From NCBI GenBank assembly GCA_014804785.1, contig JAAUZD010000045.1, positions 1-64,000 of the forward strand: a stretch of DNA of 64,000 nucleotides, in the 5' to 3' direction. Below the pieces are notes generated by a model. The model ran no database searches and was not told the origin of the DNA. It saw only the letters and a list, made by a program, of their open reading frames with translations. The position numbers and the translations under genes are program-made. The stretch's first letter is position 1, and each line of letters starts with the position of its first letter. Of this stretch, positions 26,285 to 34,402 are shown piece after piece. Origin of the DNA: Lachnospiraceae bacterium (lineage in GTDB: Bacteria; Bacillota; Clostridia; Lachnospirales; Lachnospiraceae).

Positions 26285-26872
26285 ATGACTATATCTATTT
26301 ATTTTTTTATTCTTCTAGTAATCGTCCTTTCTATGGACGCTTTTGCCGCGGGATTATCTTACGGAATGGAAAAAGTACAGGTCTCTTTTCTATCTGTTTT
26401 CATCATAGCTCTGCTGTCTGGCAGTATGCTGACCCTCTCCCAGCTCGCCGGAAATATTTTTCTCGACCTGATTCCTGCTAAACTTACAAAAGGAATTTCC
26501 TTTTCTATACTATTTCTGCTTTCTTTGTACAAATTTTATGATGCCCTGCCCCATCTCCACAAAAAAGAACCAGGATTGACCACAAGAACGATTTCAGAAA
26601 AAATAAATAAAGAAGATAAAGCAGTGCTTTCCTGCCGTGAGGCTGCTCTTCTGGCATTTGCCCTGTCTGTAGACAATGTCTCTGCCGGATTGTGCACCGG
26701 AACAGTATCTCTACCCCCTATTATACTATTGTTTCTGACGACTACAATCCACTTTCTCTCCATACATCTGGGACTTTTTACCGGAGGTCTGCTATCCCGC
26801 AAAAGCTCACACAATTTCGCCTGGCTGGGAGCTGCCATTCTCATGCTTTTGTCTTTTATGCGTATTTTCTGA
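26285..26872 (+). CDS. ytaF: YtaF-like sporulation membrane protein, MntP superfamily (195 aa)
   Basis: Six predicted membrane helices in two related halves, each starting with a conserved acidic motif (VLSMDAFAAGLSYG and ALSVDNVSAGLCTG), as in the MntP/LysE-like fold. The longer cytoplasmic loop (PHLHKKEPGLTTRTI...NKEDKA) is typical of YtaF. YtaF is a sporulation membrane protein of unknown transport role. Its 3' end overlaps the convergent P-type ATPase gene by 66 bases. Confidence 0.82.
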   Translation: MTISIYFFILLVIVLSMDAFAAGLSYGMEKVQVSFLSVFIIALLSGSMLTLSQLAGNIFLDLIPAKLTKGISFSILFLLSLYKFYDALPHLHKKEPGLTTRTISEKINKEDKAVLSCREAALLAFALSVDNVSAGLCTGTVSLPPIILLFLTTTIHFLSIHLGLFTGGLLSRKSSHNFAWLGAAILMLLSFMRIF

Positions 26873-29536
26873 CACCTTAATATCGGCTCTTTTCACCAGG
26901 GTATCCGAAAGCACTAAAAGTTCATGGATCAGCAGAGGCATGCTTGCAAGTACTCCAAGAACGCCCCATTCGGAAAGGCTGAGCCTGCTGGTTCCAAACA
27001 AGTTCACAAAATAGGGGATCTCTGTCACAAGCGCCTGCAGAGCAATTCCCGAAATCCACGCCACAATCATGTAAATATTATCCAGATGATTCATCTTAAA
27101 GATAGATTTATTCACATCCCTCATTCCTACTGCATGCATCAGCTGGCTCATACCAAGCACCGTAAACGCGTGGGTCTGTGCTTTATTCAAAACCGGCTGG
27201 AGCCGAAGGATTTTTTCCAGATTCTGTATGGTCACTGGCAGTCCCTTTCCCACAAGTTCCTGATAAGGGACTGCTGCAAAAGCTAACAGACTGATCACAC
27301 CGATGACTGCCCCATAACATAAAGTACAGGCAAGCCCGCCATGAGAGAACAGGCTGTCACTACTTTTTCTGGGCGGCTCTTTCATCAGCGCGTCTCCGTC
27401 ATTTTTATCTACGCCCAATGCAAGTGCCGGAAGCGAGTCCGTAATCAAATTGATCCATAATATATGACTTGCTTTTAGCGGCGTAGGAAAGCCTGCCAGA
27501 ATCGCTACCAGCATGGTAATGATTTCCCCAAAGTTGGAGGAAAGCAAAAACAAAATCGTTTTACGGATATTCTCATAAATCCCTCTGCCTTCTTTCATTG
27601 CTTTTTCAATGGTGGCAAAGTTATCATCTGTTAAAACCAAATCCGCCGCATTCCGTGCAACGTCTGTCCCTTCCTTTCCCATAGCGATTCCCACGTCTGC
27701 CGCCTTGAGGGAAGGAGCGTCATTGACACCGTCTCCCGTCATTGCCACGGTCTTTCCTCTGGACTTTAAAGCTTCCACAATCCGCACTTTATGTTCCGGA
27801 GAAACTCTGGCAAAAACACGGATATTTTCCACCCGGTTTACAAAGTCGCTGTCCTCTGATTCTTCAATCTCAGCTCCTGTCATACACTCCCTTTTATCCT
27901 GTGCAATTCCTAACTCCTTTGCTATGGCAAAGGCAGTATCCACATGATCGCCTGTAATCATCACGGTATCTACATGCGCACCCTTAAAACTTTCCACCGC
28001 CCCTTTTGCCTCTTCGCGGGGAGGATCGATCATTCCCACCAGCCCCACAAATACCATGTTCTTTTCATCTTTTAAATCTCCCTTGTGCTTGATTGCAACT
28101 GCAAGCACACGATAAGCTTTGTTTGCCATTTCCTCCACTGCCGCTTTTGCTTCCCGCTTTGCTTTGGCTGAAAAGGTGATTTCTTTTCCATGCATGCAGA
28201 TGCTTTGGCAACGGTCTATCATCTCATCTGCTGCACCCTTAACATACGCAATTTTCTCCGCTCCATTCCTGTGAACGGTAGTCATTCTTTTTCTCTCCGA
28301 ATCAAAAGAGCGCTCGTCCACACGGGGTATTTTTTTCTCCAGTCGGCTCTTCTCCATTCCGTGCTTATAGGAAAGGTCAAGAAGCGCCAGTTCCGTAGGA
28401 TCTCCCAACCGGGTCTCACCAAGCGCTGCATCATTGCAGAGAGTACATGCTTCTAAAAGGAAATGATTTCCCTCCGGATCAAGTTCTTCTTCTTTTATCA
28501 GACGACCATCCACATAACATTCTTTTACCGTCATTCTGTTCTGGGTCAGGGTTCCCGTTTTGTCGGAACATACGGTATTGACCGCTCCTAATGTCTCCAC
28601 AGAAGGAAGACGCCGGACAATCGTCCCCACCTTCACCATACGTGATACGCTAAGCGCCAACACAATGGTGACAATCGCTGCCAGTCCCTCCGGTACTGCT
28701 GCCACTGCAAGGGAAATTGCTGTAAGCAGCATGTCCCCTACATCACGCTTTTGCAGTACTGCCACCAGAAATAGAAATGCGCATATACCGACTGCCAGAA
28801 TACTGAGAAGTTTCCCCAGATCCGCAAGCCTCTTCTGAAGCGGTGTCATTTCGCCTCCATCTGCCCCAATCATTCCCGCAATCTTTCCAATTTCCGTATC
28901 CATCCCTGTTGCAGTTACAATTCCCTCTCCTCTGCCATAGGTTACCGTTGTGGACATATATGCCAGATTGATCCTGTCCCCAATTCCCTTTTCTCCCACG
29001 GTCAGTTCCTTTGTGATTTTTTCCACAGGAACAGATTCTCCGGTAAGCGCCGATTCTTCAATTTTCAGATTCACCGCCTCAATCAGCCGAAGATCCGCAG
29101 GCACCTGCCTGCCTGCCTCCAAAAATACGATATCCCCCGGCACGACCTGCGAACTGGGTATCTCATATTCTTTTCCGTCACGCTTCACCAACGCTTTGGG
29201 ACTTGCCAGCTGTTTCAATGCTTCAATGGCCTTTCGGGCCTTGTCCTCCTGAATGACGCCCACCACTGAATTCAAAATGATAACTGCTGCAATAATTGCT
29301 GCATCCCCCACTTCTTTCAGAAAGAAAGAGATTGCTATCGCCACCATCAAAATATAAATGAGCGGATCATTAAGCTGTTCCAAAAACAGCATAAATATCC
29401 CTTTTTTCTTCTGTTCTTTAAGCTGATTAGGTCCATATTTCCGAAGCCTTACATCAGCCTCCAAGGTGGTAAGTCCCTTTTCTTTACTGCTTTCAAGCTG
29501 CCTTATTACCTCTGCCGTGTTCTGGTCTGCATACAT
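26807..29536 (-). CDS. Calcium-type P-type ATPase (909 aa)
   Basis: PIIA-type pump. Cation ATPase N domain (residues ~5-70), TGE loop in ALTGESVPVEK, the PEGLAAIVT helix that binds cation, phosphorylation site CSDKTGTLTQNR, nucleotide-binding FDSERKRMT and YVKGAADEM, hinge MTGDGVNDAPSLK, and a C-terminal C domain with NLITDSLPALALGVD. It should export Ca2+ or exchange another divalent cation across the cell membrane. GGAGGG precedes ATG 29536. Its tail (HKRQKHENGSS) runs 66 bases into the convergent ytaF-like gene. Confidence 0.92.
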   Translation of the reverse strand: MYADQNTAEVIRQLESSKEKGLTTLEADVRLRKYGPNQLKEQKKKGIFMLFLEQLNDPLIYILMVAIAISFFLKEVGDAAIIAAVIILNSVVGVIQEDKARKAIEALKQLASPKALVKRDGKEYEIPSSQVVPGDIVFLEAGRQVPADLRLIEAVNLKIEESALTGESVPVEKITKELTVGEKGIGDRINLAYMSTTVTYGRGEGIVTATGMDTEIGKIAGMIGADGGEMTPLQKRLADLGKLLSILAVGICAFLFLVAVLQKRDVGDMLLTAISLAVAAVPEGLAAIVTIVLALSVSRMVKVGTIVRRLPSVETLGAVNTVCSDKTGTLTQNRMTVKECYVDGRLIKEEELDPEGNHFLLEACTLCNDAALGETRLGDPTELALLDLSYKHGMEKSRLEKKIPRVDERSFDSERKRMTTVHRNGAEKIAYVKGAADEMIDRCQSICMHGKEITFSAKAKREAKAAVEEMANKAYRVLAVAIKHKGDLKDEKNMVFVGLVGMIDPPREEAKGAVESFKGAHVDTVMITGDHVDTAFAIAKELGIAQDKRECMTGAEIEESEDSDFVNRVENIRVFARVSPEHKVRIVEALKSRGKTVAMTGDGVNDAPSLKAADVGIAMGKEGTDVARNAADLVLTDDNFATIEKAMKEGRGIYENIRKTILFLLSSNFGEIITMLVAILAGFPTPLKASHILWINLITDSLPALALGVDKNDGDALMKEPPRKSSDSLFSHGGLACTLCYGAVIGVISLLAFAAVPYQELVGKGLPVTIQNLEKILRLQPVLNKAQTHAFTVLGMSQLMHAVGMRDVNKSIFKMNHLDNIYMIVAWISGIALQALVTEIPYFVNLFGTSRLSLSEWGVLGVLASMPLLIHELLVLSDTLVKRADIKVSENTHKRQKHENGSSQPGEIV

Positions 29537-29636
29537 AGTTCATCCCTCCTGCTCTTATGATTTTATATGCCTGTACAGGAGGGATTATTCACAACAATTT
29601 TTAATTCTCTCAATTTTCTATTCTGTAAGTCCGAAA

Positions 29637-29662
29637 CAGGCTGCCGCTTTCGCGACAGCCTG
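29637..29662 (-). terminator. Hairpin between the P-ATPase and the repeat protein genes
   Basis: CAGGCTGtCGC and GCGgCAGCCTG arms with a short loop lie eight bases past the repeat-protein stop. The T run is short, so efficiency is uncertain. Confidence 0.55.
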
Positions 29663-29670
29663 AAAGTCTG

Positions 29671-30804
29671 CTATTTTCCGATAGCCGGTGTATAATTATC
29701 AAAATAACTGTAGTTGCACCTTACACATGTGTAAACCGTATATCCCTGCCTCGTTGCCGTGGCTGGAATGACCACTGGTTGGAAAGTATGGTTATTAAGA
29801 TTCAATTCTATGCTCTCAGCATAACTGCTGCCGCAGCTGCATACAAAGGAACGTATTCCCTTCTCTGTGCAGTTTGCCTCTTTGAGCACATAAGACTGAT
29901 AATCATGTACATGGGGCGAGGCTGTAGGCGCTGCCGACGGTGTAGCGGCAGCGGTGGGCGCTGATGATGCCGAACTCTGACCTGCACTTGCTGACGGAGC
30001 GGGTGTTGCACTTGCCCCCGGGCTGGGTGAAAGCACATTTATTGGTCTTGAATCCAGAACAATACCGCATACAACACACGTCCTTTGTTCTGTTCCCATT
30101 TTGGTAGTTGTCGCTTCTGCTGCCACAGTCCAGTCTGTTGCTACATGACCGGGAGCCGGTATCATTTCCGTATAGAAATTTCCACAGCTGCATGTATATT
30201 TCCGCAACCCTGCCAGCGTGCAGCTGGGTTCTCTTTCCGTGGATGCCGTATATTGATGTATATGGGGTTCCTGTGTTTCTCCCTCTGCTCCAGTTCCTCC
30301 GGAACTGCTCGTGCTTTCATATAGGATATTTTCCTGCGCCGTAATTTCATCACAATAAATACATTTCCTTACCCGCAGTCCTTCTTGTTCCGCTGTGGGC
30401 TTTCTGACGATTTCCCAATCCCCTGCCACATGACCGGTTGACATAATATCCACATAATAGGTATCACCACACTCGCAGGTATACTTGATTCTTCCCGCAC
30501 TATAACAAGTCGCCTGCTTCTCCACAGTTTCCTCATAATCATGAACATGATCAAGAATATCACGCAGTTTATCCAGCGGCTGCGGAGACGTATCTGCATC
30601 CGGAGCATCTGACACCTCCGGCATCTGCGTCGGCACCGCTGAAGCCTCTGCCGGCTCTGGTTCCTCCGTCTGCGCAGTTTCAATACTATTCTTATCATTT
30701 TCTCCACCTATCAGAGAATAGCCGACAATTCCTACAGTGGCGAGGCACGCTATCACTGCTAATACACCCAGAATGCCGGTCAGTACTTTTACAATTCCAT
30801 TCAT
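29671..30804 (-). CDS. Membrane-anchored protein with three Cys-pair repeats (377 aa)
   Basis: One N-terminal membrane helix (VLTGILGVLAVIACLATVGIV) and an extracellular part. Three ~75-residue repeats each have HxHxY, a single C, then YTCECGDTYY / YTCSCGNFYT / FVCSCGSSYA and a later CxxC (CIYC, CVVC, CVRC). A Pro/Ala/Ser-rich linker at about residues 255-300 separates repeats two and three. The paired cysteines look like small metal-ribbon modules seen in secreted Lachnospiraceae proteins; their ligand is unknown. The 289-aa secreted protein at 37941-38810 carries one similar unit. Confidence 0.7.
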   Translation of the reverse strand: MNGIVKVLTGILGVLAVIACLATVGIVGYSLIGGENDKNSIETAQTEEPEPAEASAVPTQMPEVSDAPDADTSPQPLDKLRDILDHVHDYEETVEKQATCYSAGRIKYTCECGDTYYVDIMSTGHVAGDWEIVRKPTAEQEGLRVRKCIYCDEITAQENILYESTSSSGGTGAEGETQEPHIHQYTASTEREPSCTLAGLRKYTCSCGNFYTEMIPAPGHVATDWTVAAEATTTKMGTEQRTCVVCGIVLDSRPINVLSPSPGASATPAPSASAGQSSASSAPTAAATPSAAPTASPHVHDYQSYVLKEANCTEKGIRSFVCSCGSSYAESIELNLNNHTFQPVVIPATATRQGYTVYTCVRCNYSYFDNYTPAIGK

Positions 30805-30923
30805 TTCGGATTCTCCATTGTCATTATTTTTAATATATCTATCCTTAAGTATATAGTTTTTCCTGTTTTTTGTAAAGGCACTAAGTTTTGTAACACCCCA
30901 CTGATTCCGTTCTTTAGCTTTTC

Positions 30924-31505
30924 CTAAAATATCCCGGTGATAAATATTTCCAATCCAATTACAATCAGTATGCTTCCTCCAAATATTGCTGCTTTATCTG
31001 AAAGCTTCGTCCCGAATCTTTTACCCACCAAAATACCTGCCATACAGATAAAGAAGGTCACTGCTGCAATAATCAGAGCGCACACCAGCGCCATAGTGAA
31101 ATCGTATCCTGCAATTGTAAATCCAACGGATAACGCATCGATAGAAGTGGCAATCCCCTGTACCAGTAATGCCGTCATACCTATTTTCATGTTCCGTACT
31201 TCTTCTTTATTTTTTCTGCCTTCTATAATCATCTTTCCGCCAATAAAAAGAAGCAACAGCAACGCAATCCATGGAATCAGTCTCTCAAATGCTTTAAAAT
31301 ACCGAACCATCGTATGCACACATATCCACCCACTCATCGGCATCAGTGCCTGAAAAAAGGCAAACACCCCTGCAATTGTACTCATTTTTTTCCTATTCAT
31401 CTCCGGCTCATTCAACCCATTCGCCAAGGACACTGAAAAAGCATCCATGGAAAGACCTACTCCCAGCAAGATACTGTTGAAGAAAAATAATATGCTCCAC
31501 CCCAT
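30924..31505 (-). CDS. mntP: MntP manganese efflux pump (193 aa)
   Basis: Six membrane helices in an inverted duplication with GVGLSMDAFSVSLANG and GIATSIDALSVGFTIAG, the paired acidic motifs required for Mn2+ export in MntP. The leader carries a yybP-ykoY manganese riboswitch and a terminator hairpin, which supports Mn2+ as substrate. AGGAGG lies ahead of the start. Confidence 0.93.
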   Translation of the reverse strand: MGWSILFFFNSILLGVGLSMDAFSVSLANGLNEPEMNRKKMSTIAGVFAFFQALMPMSGWICVHTMVRYFKAFERLIPWIALLLLLFIGGKMIIEGRKNKEEVRNMKIGMTALLVQGIATSIDALSVGFTIAGYDFTMALVCALIIAAVTFFICMAGILVGKRFGTKLSDKAAIFGGSILIVIGLEIFITGIF

Positions 31506-31532
31506 CTTCCGTTCCTCCTGTTTTTAACTATA

Positions 31533-31565
31533 AAAATCCCGGTATAGCTTCAAAACTATACCGGG
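31533..31565 (-). terminator. Expression-platform terminator of the mntP riboswitch
   Basis: CCCGGTATAG and CTATACCGGG form a perfect 10-bp stem followed on the minus strand by ATTTTTAT, between the aptamer and the mntP ribosome site. In Mn-sensing yybP-ykoY switches metal binding prevents such a hairpin. Confidence 0.82.
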
Positions 31566-31612
31566 TTCCTACTTCCAGATAAACAGACTCCATGCATAGT
31601 TCCTAATCTATA

Positions 31613-31696
31613 CATGAGTCTCGCAATTTAAAGCAAACCAGACCTGCAAGGTCAGTATGTTGATTTGCTGCGCTGCGCGCTTGCTACTCCCTCATG
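31613..31696 (-). promoter_or_regulatory. yybP-ykoY manganese riboswitch
   Basis: On the minus strand P1 pairs CATGAG (5', 31696-31691) with CTCATG (3', 31618-31613). Inside it are the two conserved elements GGGAGTAGC and GCGAGA, which form the Mn2+ binding loops of this class, with an intervening ACATACTGACCTTG segment. Placement upstream of mntP and a terminator fits the class's known role in turning on Mn export. Confidence 0.85.
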
Positions 31697-31783
31697 GGCA
31701 TCTTAATGATAATAATCTATCATTTCTCCTTTCACTTGTCAACTTCTATGACAACATTTTGCTGTTTATCATAAATAACAATC

Positions 31784-32689
31784 TTAATTTTTTATCTGCC
31801 GCCCTTCATGATTGAGATGATAATTGTCCCTATAAATAAGTTCCGAAAGCGGCACGATTTCATATCCTTCTTCCTCCAAATTATCAATTAATGTATCCAA
31901 AGCTGCGGCTGTATATTCCGCCCCGTTATGACACAGCACGATACTTCCGTTTCCAAGATTCTTGTGCTCTGTCACTGTTTCAATAATAGAATCTATCCCC
32001 TTATTCTGCCAGTCCAGGCTGTCCACATCCCATTGAATCGGATAATAGCTGCAATCTAAAAGTACATCCACGACTGCATTGTCATAATCCCCATAAGGAG
32101 GTCTGAACAGGAACATCTCGTAACCGGTAAGTTCCTTTACCTTCTCGTGGACCTTCATAATTTCTACCTTTTTTTCTTCATCAGACAATTGACTCATATT
32201 CGGGTGACTCTCGCTGTGATTCCCCAGGTCGTGACCTGCTTCCAGAATCGCCTTCACATCATCCGGGTAGCTTTCCACCCATCCTCCCGTCATAAAGAAC
32301 GTCACATGAAGATTGTGCCTTTCCAGTATTTCTAAAATTTCTTCCGTATCTTCATTTCCCCATGCTGCGTCAAAGGTAAGTGCAATCTTCTTCTCCTGCG
32401 TATCTACACAGTAAATAGGCAGTTTCCGTCCATCTACATCATGGTCTGCATTTGTCATATCCCCCACGTTTTCATTCACCTCATCAACCGTATTATCTAC
32501 ATCCCCCCTTACCTCTTGCACTTCTTCCGTTTTAATGAGACTTTTCGCATCAACTTCCTCATAGAGAATAGTAACTTCCTGCGCACCTGCGTCCGCTTCG
32601 TCCACATCACCCGGCTCATCCAAATTCCCTTTACATCCCATCAGAACTGCAAGGATCAGCATCATCATCAAAATCCATTTCTTTCTCAT
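31784..32689 (-). CDS. Polysaccharide deacetylase lipoprotein, PdaB-like (301 aa)
   Basis: Lipobox LMGC at residue ~19 marks a membrane-attached lipoprotein, followed by a ~70-residue acidic linker. The NodB domain has IALTFDAAWGNED (metal Asp pair, one position altered from the usual FDDG), HDLGNHSESHPNM (H-x3-H), FRPPYGDYD and SIVLCHNGA. The FDAAWGN form is typical of sporulation PdaB-like deacetylases, which modify peptidoglycan. No partner gene is adjacent. Confidence 0.87.
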   Translation of the reverse strand: MRKKWILMMMLILAVLMGCKGNLDEPGDVDEADAGAQEVTILYEEVDAKSLIKTEEVQEVRGDVDNTVDEVNENVGDMTNADHDVDGRKLPIYCVDTQEKKIALTFDAAWGNEDTEEILEILERHNLHVTFFMTGGWVESYPDDVKAILEAGHDLGNHSESHPNMSQLSDEEKKVEIMKVHEKVKELTGYEMFLFRPPYGDYDNAVVDVLLDCSYYPIQWDVDSLDWQNKGIDSIIETVTEHKNLGNGSIVLCHNGAEYTAAALDTLIDNLEEEGYEIVPLSELIYRDNYHLNHEGRQIKN

Positions 32690-32742
32690 TCCACCTATTC
32701 TCCTTCGTATTTATTTTTTTCCGCCAATTGGCATTCCCCATT

Positions 32743-32883
32743 TCACCCTGCCATAATTAAAGACTGTGACGCAAGAACAATCGACACCACAATCATCAGC
32801 CACCATAAAAGGATGCCTCCTATTGTCCGTAAACGTCCTTTTTCCTTTTTGTCTTCTACATTAATATACATTTCTCTTTGCAT
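32743..32883 (-). CDS. Small single-pass membrane protein (46 aa)
   Basis: Begins MQREMYINVEDKKEKGRL, then one hydrophobic helix (ILLWWLMIVVSIVLA) and ends SLIMAG. GGAGG lies nine bases before ATG 32883. I do not recognise the family. It sits 20 bases after the Rieske flavoprotein gene in the same direction and is probably co-transcribed with it. Confidence 0.65.
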   Translation of the reverse strand: MQREMYINVEDKKEKGRLRTIGGILLWWLMIVVSIVLASQSLIMAG

Positions 32884-32903
32884 GAACATCATCCTCCAAA
32901 TTT

Positions 32904-34340
32904 TTATTTTCCAATTCTCCATTTCGCAGGATTATCTATCAAATTCCCGTTATAATCAAATCTTGACCCATGACAAGAGCAGTCCCAGCTTTGCTCATCC
33001 TGGTTCCAGCCAAGCTCACATCCCATATGGGGACATCGGAGCGAGACCCGGTGTATCGTACCGTCTTCTTCCTTATAACAGCCATATCTTTTTAGCCCTT
33101 TGCGCACGACTCCGCCCTGTCCATTTTTTAGATCTGCCTCTTTCTGTGTCGAAAGCAGTTCTCGAAGCCATAATAATCCCACACTGCTTTCCCACAAATC
33201 CACCATGAACTTTTTTATTGCCGGAACAAAATTCCATCGCTGGGGAGAGAAAAGACAAGCATAAGGATTTTCCTTTCCTGCGATTTCATCTGCAATGATG
33301 GATGCGGCAATCATGGAAAAGGTCATACCCCATTTTCCAAATCCAGTTATCACATACCAGTAGGGACGGAAGAGCGAGTACTTTCCAATAAAAGGGAGCT
33401 CATCATGGGTGACGCAATCCTGCGCTGACCAGCAGGCCGTCTCCTCTGCTTTGGGAAAATATTTTTTTACTTCCTGCCGGATAGCTTCATAACATCCTCC
33501 CATTTCATTTCTGCCGGTGCGATGAGCGCTTCCGCCTGCAAGGAGAATATTCTGATAACTTCTATAAGACAATCCTTCCGTATCGGCGCTATAGTACATT
33601 CCATTTAACGCTTCCACACCTGAGTATGCCACCACATAACTTCTCTCCTGATGCTGCCGCAGGAAGTAATATCCCGGGATATTTATAATCGGATAATGTG
33701 TTGTAAAAATGATATTCTGTGCCCTGATCTTTCCATGATTGGTTAAAATCACATGTCCTTTTACAGATAAAACTCTGCTCCCCTCATAAATGTCCAATTC
33801 CTCCGCCAGCCGTCTTAGGAACTTTAGCGGATGAAACTGTGCCTGTTCTTCAAAGCATACCGCTCCTTTTACCGCAAAAGGCAGGGAAGTTTTTTTACAA
33901 AAATGGGCAGATATCCCAAGACGCGAGGCAGCCTCCGCCTCTTTTTTCAGTTTTTCCTCATCTTCCATAGAGTATAAATAAGAGGGAAGCCTTTCAAAGT
34001 CACATACAATTTCATGTTTCTCTATAATATCCTGATATAGGTCTATGGCTTCCCTGTTTGCAGAAGCATACAGACGAGCTTTTTCCTGTCCGTATTTCCG
34101 GAGCAGATTCTCATACCGCATCCCATGCTGGCTGGTAATCTTGGCTGTGGTGTTTTTCGTCTGCCCGCCGGCAATCCGATCAGCCTCAATGACAATCACC
34201 TCTACTCCCCGCTCTTTTAACAGATGTGCTGTCAATATTCCCGCCATTCCTGCACCGATAACTGCAACATCCACACTTTTGTCAGAAGAACATACCTGCT
34301 TATCCTGTATTTCTACACTTTTGCTCCATATAGATTCCAC
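32904..34340 (-). CDS. FAD-dependent oxidoreductase with C-terminal Rieske domain (478 aa)
   Basis: DAO-type fold: VAVIGAGMAGILTAHLL dinucleotide site, then KNTTAKITSQHG and PFIGKYS. The tail (~residues 410-478) has CPHMGCELGWN and CSCHGSRFDY, the Rieske [2Fe-2S] Cys/His ligands. This architecture (YuxG/GlpD-like plus Rieske) is found in many Firmicutes; the substrate is not established. It is followed by the 46-aa membrane protein. Confidence 0.88.
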   Translation of the reverse strand: MESIWSKSVEIQDKQVCSSDKSVDVAVIGAGMAGILTAHLLKERGVEVIVIEADRIAGGQTKNTTAKITSQHGMRYENLLRKYGQEKARLYASANREAIDLYQDIIEKHEIVCDFERLPSYLYSMEDEEKLKKEAEAASRLGISAHFCKKTSLPFAVKGAVCFEEQAQFHPLKFLRRLAEELDIYEGSRVLSVKGHVILTNHGKIRAQNIIFTTHYPIINIPGYYFLRQHQERSYVVAYSGVEALNGMYYSADTEGLSYRSYQNILLAGGSAHRTGRNEMGGCYEAIRQEVKKYFPKAEETACWSAQDCVTHDELPFIGKYSLFRPYWYVITGFGKWGMTFSMIAASIIADEIAGKENPYACLFSPQRWNFVPAIKKFMVDLWESSVGLLWLRELLSTQKEADLKNGQGGVVRKGLKRYGCYKEEDGTIHRVSLRCPHMGCELGWNQDEQSWDCSCHGSRFDYNGNLIDNPAKWRIGK

Positions 34341-34402
34341 TTTTACCCTATCTCACTTTCAAATGATATTGTTGTAGGATAGTGTTTACATTTTTTGGCA
34401 TT

